A DNA stretch of 64,000 bases from Prunella strophiata (lineage: Eukaryota; Chordata; Aves; Passeriformes; Prunellidae). Every line of letters starts with the position of its first letter. Positions within the stretch are counted from its first letter, which is position 1. The stretch lies in NCBI GenBank assembly GCA_036583965.1, contig JAZBQD010000015.1:86926809-86990808 (forward strand), read 5' to 3'. Made by a program: the position numbers and the translations under genes. Positions 24,001 to 36,550 of the stretch are shown in pieces. The notes beneath the pieces were generated by a model. That model had not been told where the DNA came from. It searched no databases and saw nothing but the letters and a program-made list of their open reading frames with translations.

Positions 24001-27000
24001 GGACTGATGCTAAGTGGTGCTGCTGCAGGTGTTTGAGGGCAGGACTCAGACTTGTGATGACTCCTTTCAGTGTTGGTGATCAAGGCAGGAAAATATATGA
24101 TGAGGGGAGGCTAAGAGTGTAAAAATAATCAAAAGTACCTCAGATCTGGATGAGGCTTTCCCTGAGTAGCCATCAGCACCGGCCTCATGTAAACTGAAGC
24201 TGGCATTTTCCTGGGATACCATGCCTGGAAGCTTTTCTTGCAGCCAAATGTATATGGGTCTGGGCAGTGCTGCCTTCCAGTGGTAGCTACTCTGGCACAG
24301 AGAGCAGTGCTGGTGTCACCCAAGGAGGTGCCAGCACCAGCCCTCTCGGCACTTGGGGCTGCCAAGAGGAAATATCGGCCTCTGCGTCATTAGTGACAAC
24401 TTCGTGTTGTTGAACTAATCTTTGATCCTTCCTCCTCTGCAAAACTGCACAGTGGGTGGTAAATTAATCCCTGGAGTTGAGCCCAGCACGTATGCAGAAA
24501 GCACAGGGGAAAAGGAGGTGGTGCTGTGCTGATGCTGAGAGCCCAGAGCTTGCCTGTGCCCTCGGTTTCAGCTCAGTGTTGTGCCACTGACTTGGGTGGC
24601 AGAAGCTCTCACAGCCATGTATGTCAGCAGTCTGTGCTTCTTTGCTCATGCCTGCTGGTGCACTCACACAATGAGCACGAATCCAGATGCCACTGCTCTT
24701 CTCACTAAATGCTGTAGTCATTGTGGAGTAAGAGAGCCTGGTTCAGACTGCCCTGGCTGAAAGGAAAGGTGGTGGTGTCAGCTAAGTGGGCTCGGTGCTG
24801 GGAAACTGGGCAGTATTGCCTCATGATGAAACCAGGAGCAAAACAGAGGAGAATGACAACTGAGGAATAACCAAATAACAGATCCTAATTGGTTAAAGGA
24901 AGGGACTTGCAGTTCACACAACAATGGGAGGAACAGAGGCTGCCACATTAAAAGGATGAGCCTTCCCAGTTTCACATATTTTGCTCCTTTACCCTTTTCT
25001 TTGTCTTTCTCTCCTCTCCACTGAGATGTAAATTTCTGAACTCAAAATCTAATGTGTTTTAGGACACTCAAAGGGGAAAGAACTTTTGCTCTGTATGTGA
25101 CTGGAAAATGGAAAAAATACACTCTTAACATGTAAAAGGTTATAAGCTTTGTAATCTGCTAGCCAGCTTGGTGTGAGAGCTGAAGCAAATTGATGCTCTT
25201 CCAGAAGAAAGGCTTTGCTGGGACCCCAGTGACTGGATCAAACTACTGTCTGCTGACAGTGTCTAGTTCAATCCCACTAGCTGTAGCTAGGATGTGGCAC
25301 ATGCCTGCAGCACATGCTGAAGATGCTTTGAAGTGTCTTTTTTGCTTTTATTTTTGCTTTTTTTTTTTAAAAAAATCGAGCTGTAAAGTATGCAGTTCAG
25401 GAAGGTCAAGTATCACATGTGAATATTGCTGACTGCACAGCACAAGGAAGGTCTGTGCTGAATGAAGTTGGGCCTCTGGTTCTTTGCAGATATTTAGTAA
25501 CAACCTTGAGCAGAGCATCTTTGCTTTCCACAACAGTTGCTGTAATTCAGCAAATGCATATTTCCCTCAAAGACAAATCTATACACCCTGGCAAATGCTA
25601 TTTTTATGTAAAGCTCTATTTCATTTATTATTGCATAAGAGTTAGCCTGTGCACATTTTCAGGGAGCTTGTCCAAGGCAGAATAGCTACTCTAAAGACAG
25701 CACCATGGGATAATGACTTCCAGACTGTCCAAATCTACATTCCTTCAAGCTTCTCCATCGGTGCAGTAATAAAAACTCTGAGCCACCTGGGCTGCATCTG
25801 TACTGTGTGGGAGGTAGAAAGTGCTGCACTCTCCAGCCCTGCTCCCCTGGCTTTCTGTTGAACTTCCCTCCTGCCACATGCCTGAAGTGTCCTTCCAGTG
25901 GAGCCCTGAAATGCATCCTGGTGGGGTGTGTGCACACAGGGCATCATCCATGGAGGTAGTGAAGGCTGGATCATGCTGGAGATGGTTTCCATGAGCACAG
26001 TGAAAGTCAGGAGAGGCCCTGCAAAGGACTGGAAGGGCTCCTTCCCAGAACAGCTTTTGTAGGTTTGGGACCCACAGCTGGCAGAGGGATTTGCCAGTGC
26101 AGCTTTGCATTGCTCTGTCAGAAGCCAGTTCCAGAGGAGATCTTGAGCAGAGTGAAAATACCGAGCAGATCTGAGCCACAACAAAGGTGGCTTGCACCTT
26201 CATGGAACAGAAACTTGATTCCCAACAACATGAAAGTCAGGGCATGTGAAGGACTTTGCTACAGATCAGTGCAAATGTCATCTATGGGAAGTAATCAAAT
26301 AATTTTAAAAAAATAATAATAAAAAGAAAGCTAAGCTGCCCCAAAGTTGATTCTTCCACAGAACTAGTTTTTGTGACTTCCAAGTGACTCCACAAAATTC
26401 ATGGTTATGCAGGGCTTGCAGAAGCCACTCCAGTAGTGGCTCCAGCTTACAGGAGAGAGGAGATAACAAATTTTGCCTAGCAAGCCTTGTACAGTAGGGG
26501 AGAAGCAGACAAGATCCAAGAACAGAAGCCCTTCTTTCAATCTACAACAGGAGCCTTGCATTTCAACGTTGGGACTTTGAATACATAGAGTCAACAGCAA
26601 ATGGATATCTTGTTTACTCTTGGGTGTTTTTTTTTTAAATATATACAAGAAAATATGAAATAATGCCAGAAATACATATGGAAACATGTAGGACAACATA
26701 GATTTAAGTGGGTTCTGAACTGACTCAGTAGTGCAGTAGTCTGGGCTTCTCCAAATGATGAGTTTGAGGATTGCTGTTACAAATCTGAAGTTAGCCATGT
26801 AATTCTCTGGGACATGCATGGACTCTTAAATTTACTTAAAGTGTCTTTTTGCAGTGGAGAAATAAGCTGTCTGTTGTGTGTAATTGGTTTCACTGAGTGA
26901 ACCTTCTCTTTCAATAAGCCTCAATGTTTAGATTTGAATTTAGGCCACTGAGAGAAGTGTGGCTGGCAAGAAAAGGTGAAGTCAAGGATTTAAAAATATT

Positions 27001-28750
27001 ATGATAACTACAGGAAGAAAGTAGGAGGGCAAGGGAGAAAGCAGCCTAAAGGGATGGAAAGAGGAAACAGCAAACAATCTCCAGGAAGCTGGATCACAAC
27101 TTTTTCCAAAATATTTTTCCTTTCAAATGTAGAGGATCACCTGTGCAAGGAGGTAGTTAGGTCAGGAGCAGCATTTCAGAATGGCCTTGTTACCTTTGGA
27201 TATTGATTCCTTAAAGGAAGATGTACTGCTAAGGCTGGGTGAAGCAGGCAGGTGCATTCTGTCTTCTGGAGTCCCTGTATTTATTTTAATAGATAATGTC
27301 CATGGGTGTGGATGACATGCTGAATGGCCTTCCATGGGTTGCTCCACTTCTATCAGATGCCATGATGGAAGGAAGAGTCTGTCTGCATTGGGCTCCTGGT
27401 GATTGATAACCACTCTTCAGTCAGAACTCACATTTCACTTGTAGGTGGCTTTTCCTTTGGCTAAGCCCCTACCCAAAGCAGGGTGAAATGAGTAAATCCA
27501 GTAGATTTCCTGTGTGCTGTTAAAGATCTGGAGCTGAAACTGGAATTAGACATTAATGAAAATGACAAAGCACAGACATATCAGCCTTGTCCCCAAACCC
27601 AGGATCTGACCTGCCTCCAAAATTAGATGATCCTAGCAGCTGCCTGTGTGGATGCTTGCTCTGCACTAAAGTGTTAATTACCTTGCCCTCACTTGCTCTT
27701 TTTTTTTGTTTTTTTGGGTTTTTTTTTGTTTCTTTTGGGGTTTTTTTGCCCCAAGGACTTCAGGAAAAGCTCTCTTGATGCTACTCCCTGAAACCTGCTG
27801 AGGTCTGTGTGTCCTCAGTGTCAAAACTAACTCATTTCCCTTGTTTCTCAGCTCTGGAGAAGAAACAACAGATAGTCATCAGTCTTTTCCTCTCTCAATA
27901 GTGCTCCCCCCCTCTTCTCCCAAATGTGGGAGACTCCATGCAATCCTATCTTTCCTGTGTTTCTGGTGGAACCTTCCACTGAGGACAAAACTGTTTTATT
28001 TGGAAGGTAGGGATACATAAAGTAGGTATCATCTTTCACTTTTGTTTCTGTTTTGGTAAACCTTGTTTGAAAGTCACTTGAAGCTCACTGGCCCAGAGTG
28101 TTTATTTTGGAGAGAATACAATTCCTATTAAGCTACAGCAGTAATTGTATGTAATGTGTGTTTTTTTAAGTGGATAAGTTAGTCCACAAATCCCAGATGA
28201 TGATATGTCTTTCAAAGAAGATGCTGAAGAGGGCCAAGATTCCAAGAGTACTGTACAAAGGAGACAATGTCATCAGAGGGTGAACAAAATGGAAATGTTT
28301 GCTAGGGGAAAAGAGCCAACTATCCAACCTTGTGTTTGCAGACCTCTTTTTGCTGTTGCTTTGAGCCCTCTGTCCAGTACCAGTCCCAGACCTTCCCCTG
28401 AGACCTGAATATATTTGTTTTGCTCTACTGCTTGTTGTGGGTACAGTGAGGAAAGGTGATGTGACCTGTGTATGGCAGGGCCAGTGCCTCACCTGCAACC
28501 TCAGGCCCCCTGTCCTGAGCTTCCCACTGCAGGTACCTCCTGGGCCCTTCTGGAATGGTTGAATTTGGGATGCTGGAATGATGGTGTAAGTTGAAATGGA
28601 TGAGGAGTTGTGCTTGGACACGTTGCCGGGGTGTGAAGTTCAGTGCCTGCTCCACAGGGCAGTGAGGGCAAGGACTGCTGCTGCCACACTGGGAAAGTGG
28701 TCTTCAAAACAGGGAGCATCAGGTGGGACTTCTCCTGTTTTCCTTCCTAA

Positions 28751-28766
28751 TTTTTTTTTTTTTTTT
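28751..28766. repeat. T run of 16
   Basis: A simple T homopolymer in intergenic sequence, just left of the CpG-rich segment. Confidence 0.9.
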
Positions 28767-29039
28767 AATAAAGAAATAGAAAGTTTTGAGACTTTCCATC
28801 TGCCTGGAGACTTTCTAAGCCATCTTTTCTCAGGAGTTACCATTCCAGTCCTGGAAATGATTGTTGTTGTTTTAATCCTGCCTTTTGTCCCTCACAGCCT
28901 CGTTGCTTTTTTGGGCTCTGCTCCATCCCTCCCCACCTGCCTTCTCTTTACCCCTTTTGGACAAACTGCAGCAGCGTTTAAGAAAAATGGGGCTCGACAG
29001 GGCTGGGCAAGGCTCCTGACTTGTCACAGAAAGGGCCGG

Positions 29040-29850
29040 TGAGGAGGAAATGTGGCCGCAGCTGAGTTTATTTTGGAGACCGCCCACTGGTGCCCTGCCC
29101 TTTGCCCGGGGCCCTGACACGGGCTCCAGCTGTGCCGGGCAGAGCAGCGCTGCTCGGGGCCGGTCCTCGCGGAGGAAGGAAGATCCTGGAAATCCCCAGT
29201 GCAAAAGAGCAAACGCTGCATTATTTTATTTCAACCTGGGACATGGAAACTATGTGGGTTGTTTTGGTTTTTTTTTTCCCTTCCCTTTTTTTTTTTTTAT
29301 ATTCGGAGCAGAAGAGAATCTGCAGATCTGAGTTTAAAAACCCCTGAACACTTGCATTCCTTTCATTTTCGCACTCGTGTCATGATTTGGATAATCCTGC
29401 CCTTCTAAAGGAGCGGGTTTGAATGTGCACAAGCTGAGGAAAGCCTGGCATGGCCCAGCGGGAGGACTGGGTTTCCCAGAGCTGTGCCCTCCTCGGGGCT
29501 TTGCTTTTCCCTTGCCCTGCTGTCCCGTCCCCTCGGCGCTGAGAAGGGACAGTTTTGTGCAACAGCTGCGAATCATTTCCAACCCATCCTCGGGTGGGAG
29601 CGGGGCGGGGGAGCGTGTGCCTTGTTTTTGTTTTGCTTTCCCCGAGCATTGCGCAGGCTGCGGTCCGCTGGCCGAGGAGCCCTGCCCAGCAGCTTGTGAC
29701 TCAGGGCGCTGGTGGAGCTCCAGGCTGGAGGAGGGCTGCCCGCAGCCCAGCGGGGCTGGGGAACCACGAGCCTACGTAGGCGCTGAGCTCAGGGATGGGG
29801 ATGTTCCTCCTCCCGCCACGGAGGAGCAACTGCCTTTGCTTTTTTTCCTT

Positions 29851-29881
<31 letters not shown>

Positions 29882-30130
29882 CCTTCCCTGCCACACTTAA
29901 AAGTCCCCTGGTGCTTCACCCTCCCTCGTAACACTCCCACAGCTCCTCTGCCAGCATCTCCCTGCAAACCGCAGCCGAGCAATTACCACGGCTGCTCCCA
30001 GGGTGCTGGCTCCCGGAGGGATGAGTGAGGGGTCCCCGGGAGATCTCCCCGCTTGCCTGCAGTTAGGTTTACCAAGGATGTTACATCGGGGAAATCCCTT
30101 GTGCCTCCTGCAGGGGAAAACCAGCCCGGC
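29040..30130. promoter_or_regulatory. CpG-rich segment, candidate promoter or regulatory island
   Basis: This is the most CpG-rich part of the window; about ten CpGs can be counted in the first 150 bp, and dense CpGs recur at 29350-29820. It carries an Sp1/KLF box GGGGCGGGG (29602-29610), an AP-1 site TGACTCA (29697-29703), a 12-bp palindrome GCCTACGTAGGC (29770-29781) and an NF-kB-like GGGGAAATCCC (30088-30098). No coding exon is recognised, although open frames are long here because of high G+C. It could be a noncoding-RNA promoter, an alternative distal promoter for a neighbour such as HIVEP1, or a CpG-rich enhancer. The strand of any transcript cannot be told. A 27-base T run interrupts it. 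Confidence 0.45.
29855..29881. repeat. T run of 27
   Basis: A pure T homopolymer interrupting the CpG-rich segment. Confidence 0.95.
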
Positions 30131-30143
30131 GTGCTATACACTC

Positions 30144-30178
30144 CGTGTGTGTGTATGTGTATTTATATATGTGTGTGC
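30144..30178. repeat. Imperfect (GT)n / TA microsatellite
   Basis: GTGTGTGTGT followed by ATGTGTATTTATATATGTGTGTG marks a short purine-pyrimidine alternating repeat at the right edge of the CpG-rich segment. Confidence 0.85.
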
Positions 30179-30234
30179 ATGCACAGAAAGATATCATTTA
30201 GTGGCATAAGCCCTCATTAATGGCAATGGGATTT

Positions 30235-30560
30235 GTGTGGTTTACAGCCCCTAGGAAGCTATTTGATAGCTTACTCCTAATTTGCAAATCTTTGAAGCCA
30301 ATCGCCGTACCTGGTGATTAAGGGGTTTTTTTTGCAATAATCCGGTGCAGAGAAAAACAGAGGCCTCTCAGTGGTTTGCATGAAAAGGCTGCTGAGCGGG
30401 TCCTGTGATTCACGGGCCAAAAATAATGTGTTCTGTTTAAACAACGCTCGCTCTGTGATACAAACTGACAAAAGCCAGCGAAATTTAAAGGGACCCTGTC
30501 AAATCGGGTCTAAAAATAACCCCAGCCAGCTGTGTTTTGGTGAGTGGGCGTGTGTGCTCA
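30235..30560. promoter_or_regulatory. Candidate enhancer next to CpG-rich segment
   Basis: This unique sequence holds closely packed factor-like sites: a 7-bp inverted repeat AAGCTAT-TTG-ATAGCTT (30256-30272), a homeodomain-like GGTGATTAAGG (about 30312), and a MEF2-like CTAAAAATAA (30510-30519). It is free of repeats and differs in texture from the surrounding intergenic DNA. Enhancer function and conservation are inferred, not seen. Confidence 0.3.
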
Positions 30561-33500
30561 TGTGCTGTGCTCCCTCTGCTCTGCCAGTCTTGTCCTGGGC
30601 TGTGGGTTTTTTTCAGAAACGAGCTAATATGACATTTGAGCTTTGCCATCTGGTCTCTCAGTGTATGAAATTACTCTGCTCTGGGAGAAAGGGTCTGGCT
30701 TTGGCGTGGGAAAGAGCACCCTCATCCTTGGCCACAGCGTAGCCCCATCTCCCTGAAGGAGGTGAAAAGTTGCTGGTGTGGGATTTAGCATCCCAAAAGG
30801 ATGCTGCACAAGACTGCAGGGTATCATCCTTTAATTCAGCGGGATGGTGGCAGCACAGGATCTCATCCACACCCAATCTTGCAGTGTTTGGTAGGAACCC
30901 TCAAGGTGGAGTAGGACTCCTTCTTCTCCTCGCTCCTCTCTGGGCTTTGGAGGCATCTCTTTTTTGGGGAGTGCTGTGACTCTCACTTCCCTCCAAGCAC
31001 ATGGAAGATGGGCTCCTCATCACGAGATAGCTCCTGTTTGTAGGATAAGGCTCACTTTGAAACTGGGGTTTCCCTTCTGCCAAAAATGCCCCATAGCATA
31101 AACAGGCATAGCTCTGCCACTTTGCACCTTGTTTGACCTCAGCCTTGCTCTTCCCAGGAAACAAATCTAGGCTTTCTACCTCTGTAAATGTAATCATTCC
31201 CTGTGCCCTGTCCTCCTCCTGGGCATGTGAAAAGATGCATAAAAAGAAATATATACATAAAGTCTCTGCATGTGTGTGATGCAGCTGCTTAGAGGAGCAG
31301 AAGCAGGCTTCAGTTGGTTTCCTTATCTAAAGAAGAAATGGGAGATAGGAGAGATGGGTATTTCTCAGTACCATCTACCCCTGTGTTGTATTTCCCCAAG
31401 TCTTGTCTTTTTAAGTCAGAAATGGCAATAAATAGCTGCTGGGGAATTCCCTCCTGCAGAAACATCAGGAAAACACCTTTGCCCCATACCCAGGAGCAGC
31501 TGCCCTGTTTGCTCTTCCCTTTTCCATGCACCCACCAAATTTCTTGCTGCCCTTTCTGCCCTTTTGAGGTTTCTGTTGCAGAAGTCCCTCCTCTGTGGTT
31601 TCTCTGTCACTGGCAGTAGGATGTTGAGCATCTCCTTCCCCCTTGTATAGAGACTGCAAACTCCAAAAGATCCTTAAATCTTCCCTGCCAGGCAGAGGTT
31701 GAACACATGCAGCATCTGGACAACTTTCCCCTTGTTGCCACACCAGGAGCAGAGTGCAGGATTGAGGTTCTCTTTAACTATCCTTTCTGAATTTTTTTTT
31801 TCCGGCTGTGATTTTATGTTAGTTCAAACTAACATTCCAAATTGCACTATTCTTGCCCAAAATATTTACAATAATAAAACTCAAATCTTCCTCTCAGCAT
31901 GCTTCAGTGTAACTGGAACGTTTCCATCCTACTCTTTTTCATGAGGGTTTAGGTATTAGGTCAGGTACCATGACTGACTGAAATTTGAAACAAAGGTGGC
32001 TTTGGAATTAAGTTAAACAACTTTATTTTAGCACACTGAAACTGTAAATAGTGCTATCAGATTCCTTTTTGGTATTGACAACATTTATTTTTTGATGTTA
32101 TTTCCAAAACAAAATGTCAGCAAAACTTGACATCTTGGCAGGATTTTGTGCTTCTCTGATTTTGCTCTAAGGCTGTTTTCCAAGGGAAGTTGTGCTCTTC
32201 CAATGGTGGTTTTGCTTTGCTGTATACTTACTGCTTCAGTCATCTCCCACATGGGGGTGAAATGTGCATTTTGCTGTAACAATGGAATAAAACTGATTAC
32301 AACTGAGGCTGATAATAGGGTATTTATACTGACATTTACATTCTAGTAATTGATTTTTTTTATTCTAGAGCATTCTTCCTAGACTCTGGGCTTCTAAGTG
32401 TAGTACAGAACAGCAGTGTCCAAGGATGAAGAGAGCATCTGCTACCAGGAGAAAAGTGGCAGATATTCAGAATATCAGATAGCCTCTAGTGTTCTTCCAG
32501 GTGTTCACTGAGGGGAAGAAATAAGAAACCCTTCATTTTGATCTCATTTCTGGCACCGAAGTGCCAATGGAGTTCAAAAGAACTTTTCATCTTAAGAAGG
32601 AGAAAGGAACCTTTCAAGATGTTCCTCTGAAAATAGTTAAATGGAAGACATCCAGATTATGGTCTTTCATATGTACTGATCTGATTCTAGGAAAGAAAGA
32701 TGGAGCAGGGAGAAGAAAAATAATTCTAAAGCACTTTTGACTTGGTATCATCAAATTGCACACTGTTCATCAGCATGAATTCATTATTTGCCTGAAAAAT
32801 CAGAGGTCAGAGCAAGTGTTGCAGAAAGCTTTTACAAAAAATCAATTCCAAATTTCTACCAGAATGCATCCTGGAATACGTTTCTGGAATACATCCTCCT
32901 TTTCTGTTTACTGTCTGCAAATGGATTTAATGGTGAGAGAGTTATAGGATTCAAACCAAATAAAAAGGGAGGGGTGGCAAAATCACAAGCAAATATCAGA
33001 GTAGTCCCAAAAAAGCAGATTCTGAATTCATCATAATCATAAGTGTGGAGTTTTTTTTCAAAAACTATGGAGTTAATCATTCAAATACAGTAAGACACTG
33101 GCTGATTTGTGTGTTCAATCAAGACTAATCACCACAGCTTGAATTTTGAATATTAAGTGTTTGTGGAGTCTGCTCCCAAATTATGTGCATAATTTTTGTC
33201 ATGTAGATTAAGTTATTTGATGAATTATGTCAGACAAGACATGTCTAAAAGTTAGGAAATGCTGGTGAACAAAATGAACGCAGAGGAAGAGAGAGGTAAT
33301 TTCCTATGAATAGTTTATTCATTTCTGAGTTTGATTCCAAGATCTTCAGGTCTTAATTTTTCATCAATAGCAATTGATGCACAACTGAATTTTTGCTGGG
33401 TAACATTTATGGGGAAGCTGTCTCCCTTCAAAGTGAAGGCATTGGGAGCTGCTGTCTGCTGTTGTACTGCAGAGCTGCTTCCTTGGAGCTGTGTAGCCAC

Positions 33501-33811
33501 AGACTGTTTGGTCTGCTTGTGTCCTGCATCTCCTTCTCATGTTGCTGCCAACTGCAGCCTGGGGAAGTAGGCAGAGCTAGTGAAAATTGAAATTGCAGGA
33601 ATAAAACAAACAGCCTTTGGTATAGGAAGCTGATGGTTACTCAAGTGGAACTAGCTGGCTTGCTGAATCAGTGAGAAGCAATGGCCTGATTAAAGAAGCT
33701 AAAGTGAGTTGGTAGGTGAGAGACAGTAAAATGTAGGAGTTCATCAGCGTGTGAAACCAAATCAAGAAGTGAATGACGGAGCAAGAAAGAATATGAAAAC
33801 ACTGTGTAAGA
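30561..33811. other. Intergenic stretch, nothing specific
   Basis: No exon or transposon is recognised. Several overlapping open frames near 31300-31740 look like chance frames in moderately G+C-rich sequence. From about 31780 to 33810 the sequence is AT-rich. Confidence 0.55.
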
Positions 33812-34010
33812 CATAGAATCACAGGATAGTTTATGTTGGCCAGGGACCTTAGAGATAACCTAGTTTCACTCCCCTGTCACAGTCAGGGACACCTTTCCAC
33901 GAGACAGATTACTCCAAACCCTGTACAACCTGGACTTGAATACTTGAGGGTAAGTGTTGGATGCAAGCTGTGGGCGGGGTATCCACAGCTTCTTTGTTGA
34001 CTTCAGGAAA
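33812..34010 (-). mobile_element. CR1 LINE 3' fragment, minus strand
   Basis: The plus strand reads 'atagaatcacaggatagttt' and then, with the usual spacing, the CR1 words around 'actcccctgtcacagtcagg' (33869), 'aaccctgtacaacctggact' (33916) and 'ggtatccacagcttct' (33977). This is the reverse complement of an avian CR1 3' end. Only about 200 bp remain, and small insertions are visible, for example near 33945-33975. Confidence 0.8.
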
Positions 34011-34849
34011 GAGATGCAAACAGTACAGTGCTGCCCCAGGGCTGGGTGAGCTGGGTTAAAAGTTGTATTCTTTAAAGTGTAGCTGAGGTGCTCTCACTGC
34101 CTTGTGTAAATGGGATGATTTATCAGTGTCTGGCTGACTGCTTCCCTGGGATATCCTGGCCTTTCCTTGGAGTGAAGCATTTTAGCACCCCTGAGGTTTG
34201 CATGTAGATAGTATTTGTTGCCAGTAGAGGCAGGCAAATTCTGTGCCTGTGCCTTGCTGTGATTCCCTCCTGGCTTTACTGGGCATCTGAGTGGGGCTGT
34301 GGTCTCGTATCCCCTCGGCTGGGTAGCATCATGCAGGAGAGATATTTTATGTGTGATATCAGTGTGTCACAGCTGAAGCCCATCTCTAGGGTATGAGCTT
34401 TTAGAAACATGATTCAGATTTTCTAATGCATTTTATGGGGTTAAGGACAAGAGTAATGCTGTGATTTGTACTCTGCTTACAGGATAGACTGCACAGTTAA
34501 TAGTGAATTCTGTGTTTTGGCACTTTTTGTGTTTGTGGAAAAAGTATGAAAAAACCCTGACATTACAATCAAATGTATGTGGTAGAAATGAAAACATATG
34601 TAATATATTTTCCAAGACATTGATTTTAAAGCAGTTTTGTCAGCTTAAATTTCACCTTGTTATGTACAAATACAAAAAACCACTGTAAGTATCTCTGCAG
34701 GGGAACCCTGGGTCCTCCGATTGTCACTGACTTCCTGTGACTTCCAGAACAATGAGTCTTCTGATACTGTCATCATCTGCATCCTTAGGAATGTGTCTGG
34801 GATTTGCCACAAATTAGGCAATGATAGGCAAAGAAATGCAGAAGATGTT

Positions 34850-34885
34850 TCTCTCTCTCTCGAATTTTTTTTTTTTTTTTTTTTT
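34850..34885. repeat. (CT)n followed by T run
   Basis: TCTCTCTCTCTC then CGAA then 21 T residues; a compound simple repeat. Confidence 0.9.
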
Positions 34886-35039
34886 AATTCCAATGTCAAC
34901 AGCTGGTTTTCATACAGGATTCTGTTCCCTCCCTATTTCAGCCTTTGCAATTGAATCGGCCAGTGACACTTAAGTGTAAATAAAAATGAAATCAACTTGA
35001 TTACCAAAGCTGAGGTACAAGGCAAATGGATCATGCTGA

Positions 35040-35053
35040 TTTTTTTTTTTTTT
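35040..35053. repeat. T run
   Basis: Fourteen consecutive T residues in AT-rich intergenic sequence. Confidence 0.85.
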
Positions 35054-35639
35054 CATTAATAGCGTATTTTCAATTCTCAGGCTAGGCAAGAACATTAATT
35101 ATTAGCCCAAATATTGGGCTGTTAAAGTCACACCATCCTCCTAATGAAGAATTAAGTTAGGATAGCAATTGGGATAAGCAAACCTGTAATACAAGACAAG
35201 ATTGTTTTAAAAGTGCAGTCACTACAGTAAAACAGTACTATAGATCTCCCTGCTAGTGATAAGGAAAGGAGGCCTCAGTCTTTCAAGAAAAGCTCATCAT
35301 TTCAGTCCCCAGCTGCCCCAGACACCTTCTTGAGTAAGACTCACACCTCAGGGCAATTTATTGTGGTATGCTTTTACAAAAAGTCTCAGAGAGCAAATTG
35401 GAAGCTTCATCCTCAGCCTGCTGAAGCCCAGAGAGATGGCTCCTAATTATTTCCACTCATACTGGAACAGGGATATTATAACACCTAACAGGAAAACTGG
35501 AAAGTTCTGGGGAATCTGTGCCAGCTTCCAAAGAGTACTTTGTTGAGCATACGGTGAAAAAAGTTTCTTAAATAAGAGACAATTTTTTGAAAAGCTTGTT
35601 ACCACCACAAGTCAGTAAAGTCCACAAGTCAGCAAGCTA

Positions 35640-35765
35640 CAATTGAAAAAACCCAAACAAAACAAAAATCAGGCAAAGAAAAACACAAACAAACAAAAGC
35701 ACCCAAGAACAGTAAAATCCACACCAAAACCCCCTCCACCACTCCCAAACAAACAGTCCCAATGT
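35640..35765. repeat. A/C-rich low-complexity tract
   Basis: About 125 bp of the plus strand consist almost only of A and C, with repeated words CAAA, ACAAACAAAC and CCACC. This is strong strand asymmetry without a fixed repeat unit. Confidence 0.7.
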
Positions 35766-36427
35766 TAACAAGAATATGCAGAGCTGCACTAGTATAGGTT
35801 ATCAAAATTCAGAAATGTAGGTACTGGTGGCTGAAGGAATCCCCAAGTGTGGAAGGCTGGTGAGAGATTGTGGTCAGGTAACCCCATATTTAACCACTTC
35901 TTCATCCTTGCATGGGCTTGTATTTCCCCAGGGGAAGAGCAGGAAAGTGGCTGAACTGAAGTTTGCTTAGTCACCTCTTTGTCCTCAAAACCACCCATCT
36001 GACCCATGTAAAATTTCCATGTCTGTCACCCCTACTGCCCCTCATGATGGGACAAGATGATTAGAAAGTTGTCTGTGTGGTTATTGGACATCTGGGTAAA
36101 GGGCTCCCTCCATCTTGGTAATTCCCTTCAGTGGCCCAGTGCCACAGGCAGTGTGGGTGTTTGGAGAGGCAAGAAAGGTAAAATGCAGAGAAAAGAGAAA
36201 GTGGGTTTGTTTCTGTCATAAGAAGTGAAAGGATTGATTGGTGTCATGGGAGAAATAAATTAATGCCTACCCTGACCATGCAGCATCTTCAGACTTGCTC
36301 TATTTTCCCTTACGTGGGAACCTCTCCCAGATCTTTGGGATTTATTTCTTATGGAAGGACAGTTTGGGTAAGATAAGGCACTTTTGTGCATTTACATGAG
36401 GTAAACAAATGCTTCTAAGTGCACAGA

Positions 36428-36550
36428 TATCCATCTTCAGAGATACTCAAAAGTCTTCTGGACATGGTTCTGAGCAACCACCTCTGGGTGACCTCACTTG
36501 AGCAGGGGAATTTGTCCAGATGATCCCCACAGGTCTCTTCTCACCCCAGC
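36428..36550 (+). mobile_element. CR1 LINE 3' fragment, plus strand
   Basis: In order the sequence carries 'agatactcaaaagtcttctg' (36441), 'gacatggttctgagcaacca' (36461), 'ctctgggtgacc', 'acttgagcagggg' and 'tgtccagatgatcccc', the standard CR1 3' UTR order leading to the tail. The final tail repeats are lost. The fragment is about 120 bp. Confidence 0.8.

Larger units (their letters stand above)
17751..29030. other. Intergenic stretch without a recognisable gene
   Basis: Roughly 11 kb with no exon, RNA gene or transposon I can name. It has scattered short open frames. The longest, 21860-22462 plus (200 codons), has no domain-like pattern and is within chance expectation for a window this size. 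Minor items are an octamer ATGCAAAT at 18030-18037, an inverted repeat at 18408-18435, an AT-rich block at 20430-20900, a (TA)n run at 21056-21072, an A run near 23125, T-rich simple sequence at 27700-27750 and a T run at 28751-28766. Confidence 0.6.
34011..36427. other. Intergenic stretch with simple repeats
   Basis: It contains a (CT)n run followed by a T run of 21 (34850-34885), a T run at 35040-35053, and an A/C-only strand segment at 35640-35765 (listed separately). No gene or transposon is recognised. Confidence 0.55.

Noticed and set aside
26364..26819. 151-codon minus-strand frame with hydrophobic stretches
   Set aside because: Hydrophobic runs come from AT-rich sequence around 26620-26700; no family match and no promoter or splice context.
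29419..29931. 170-codon plus-strand frame and overlapping frames in the CpG-rich segment
   Set aside because: High G+C lowers stop frequency, and the frame runs through a 27-base T tract (poly-Phe). No recognisable protein.
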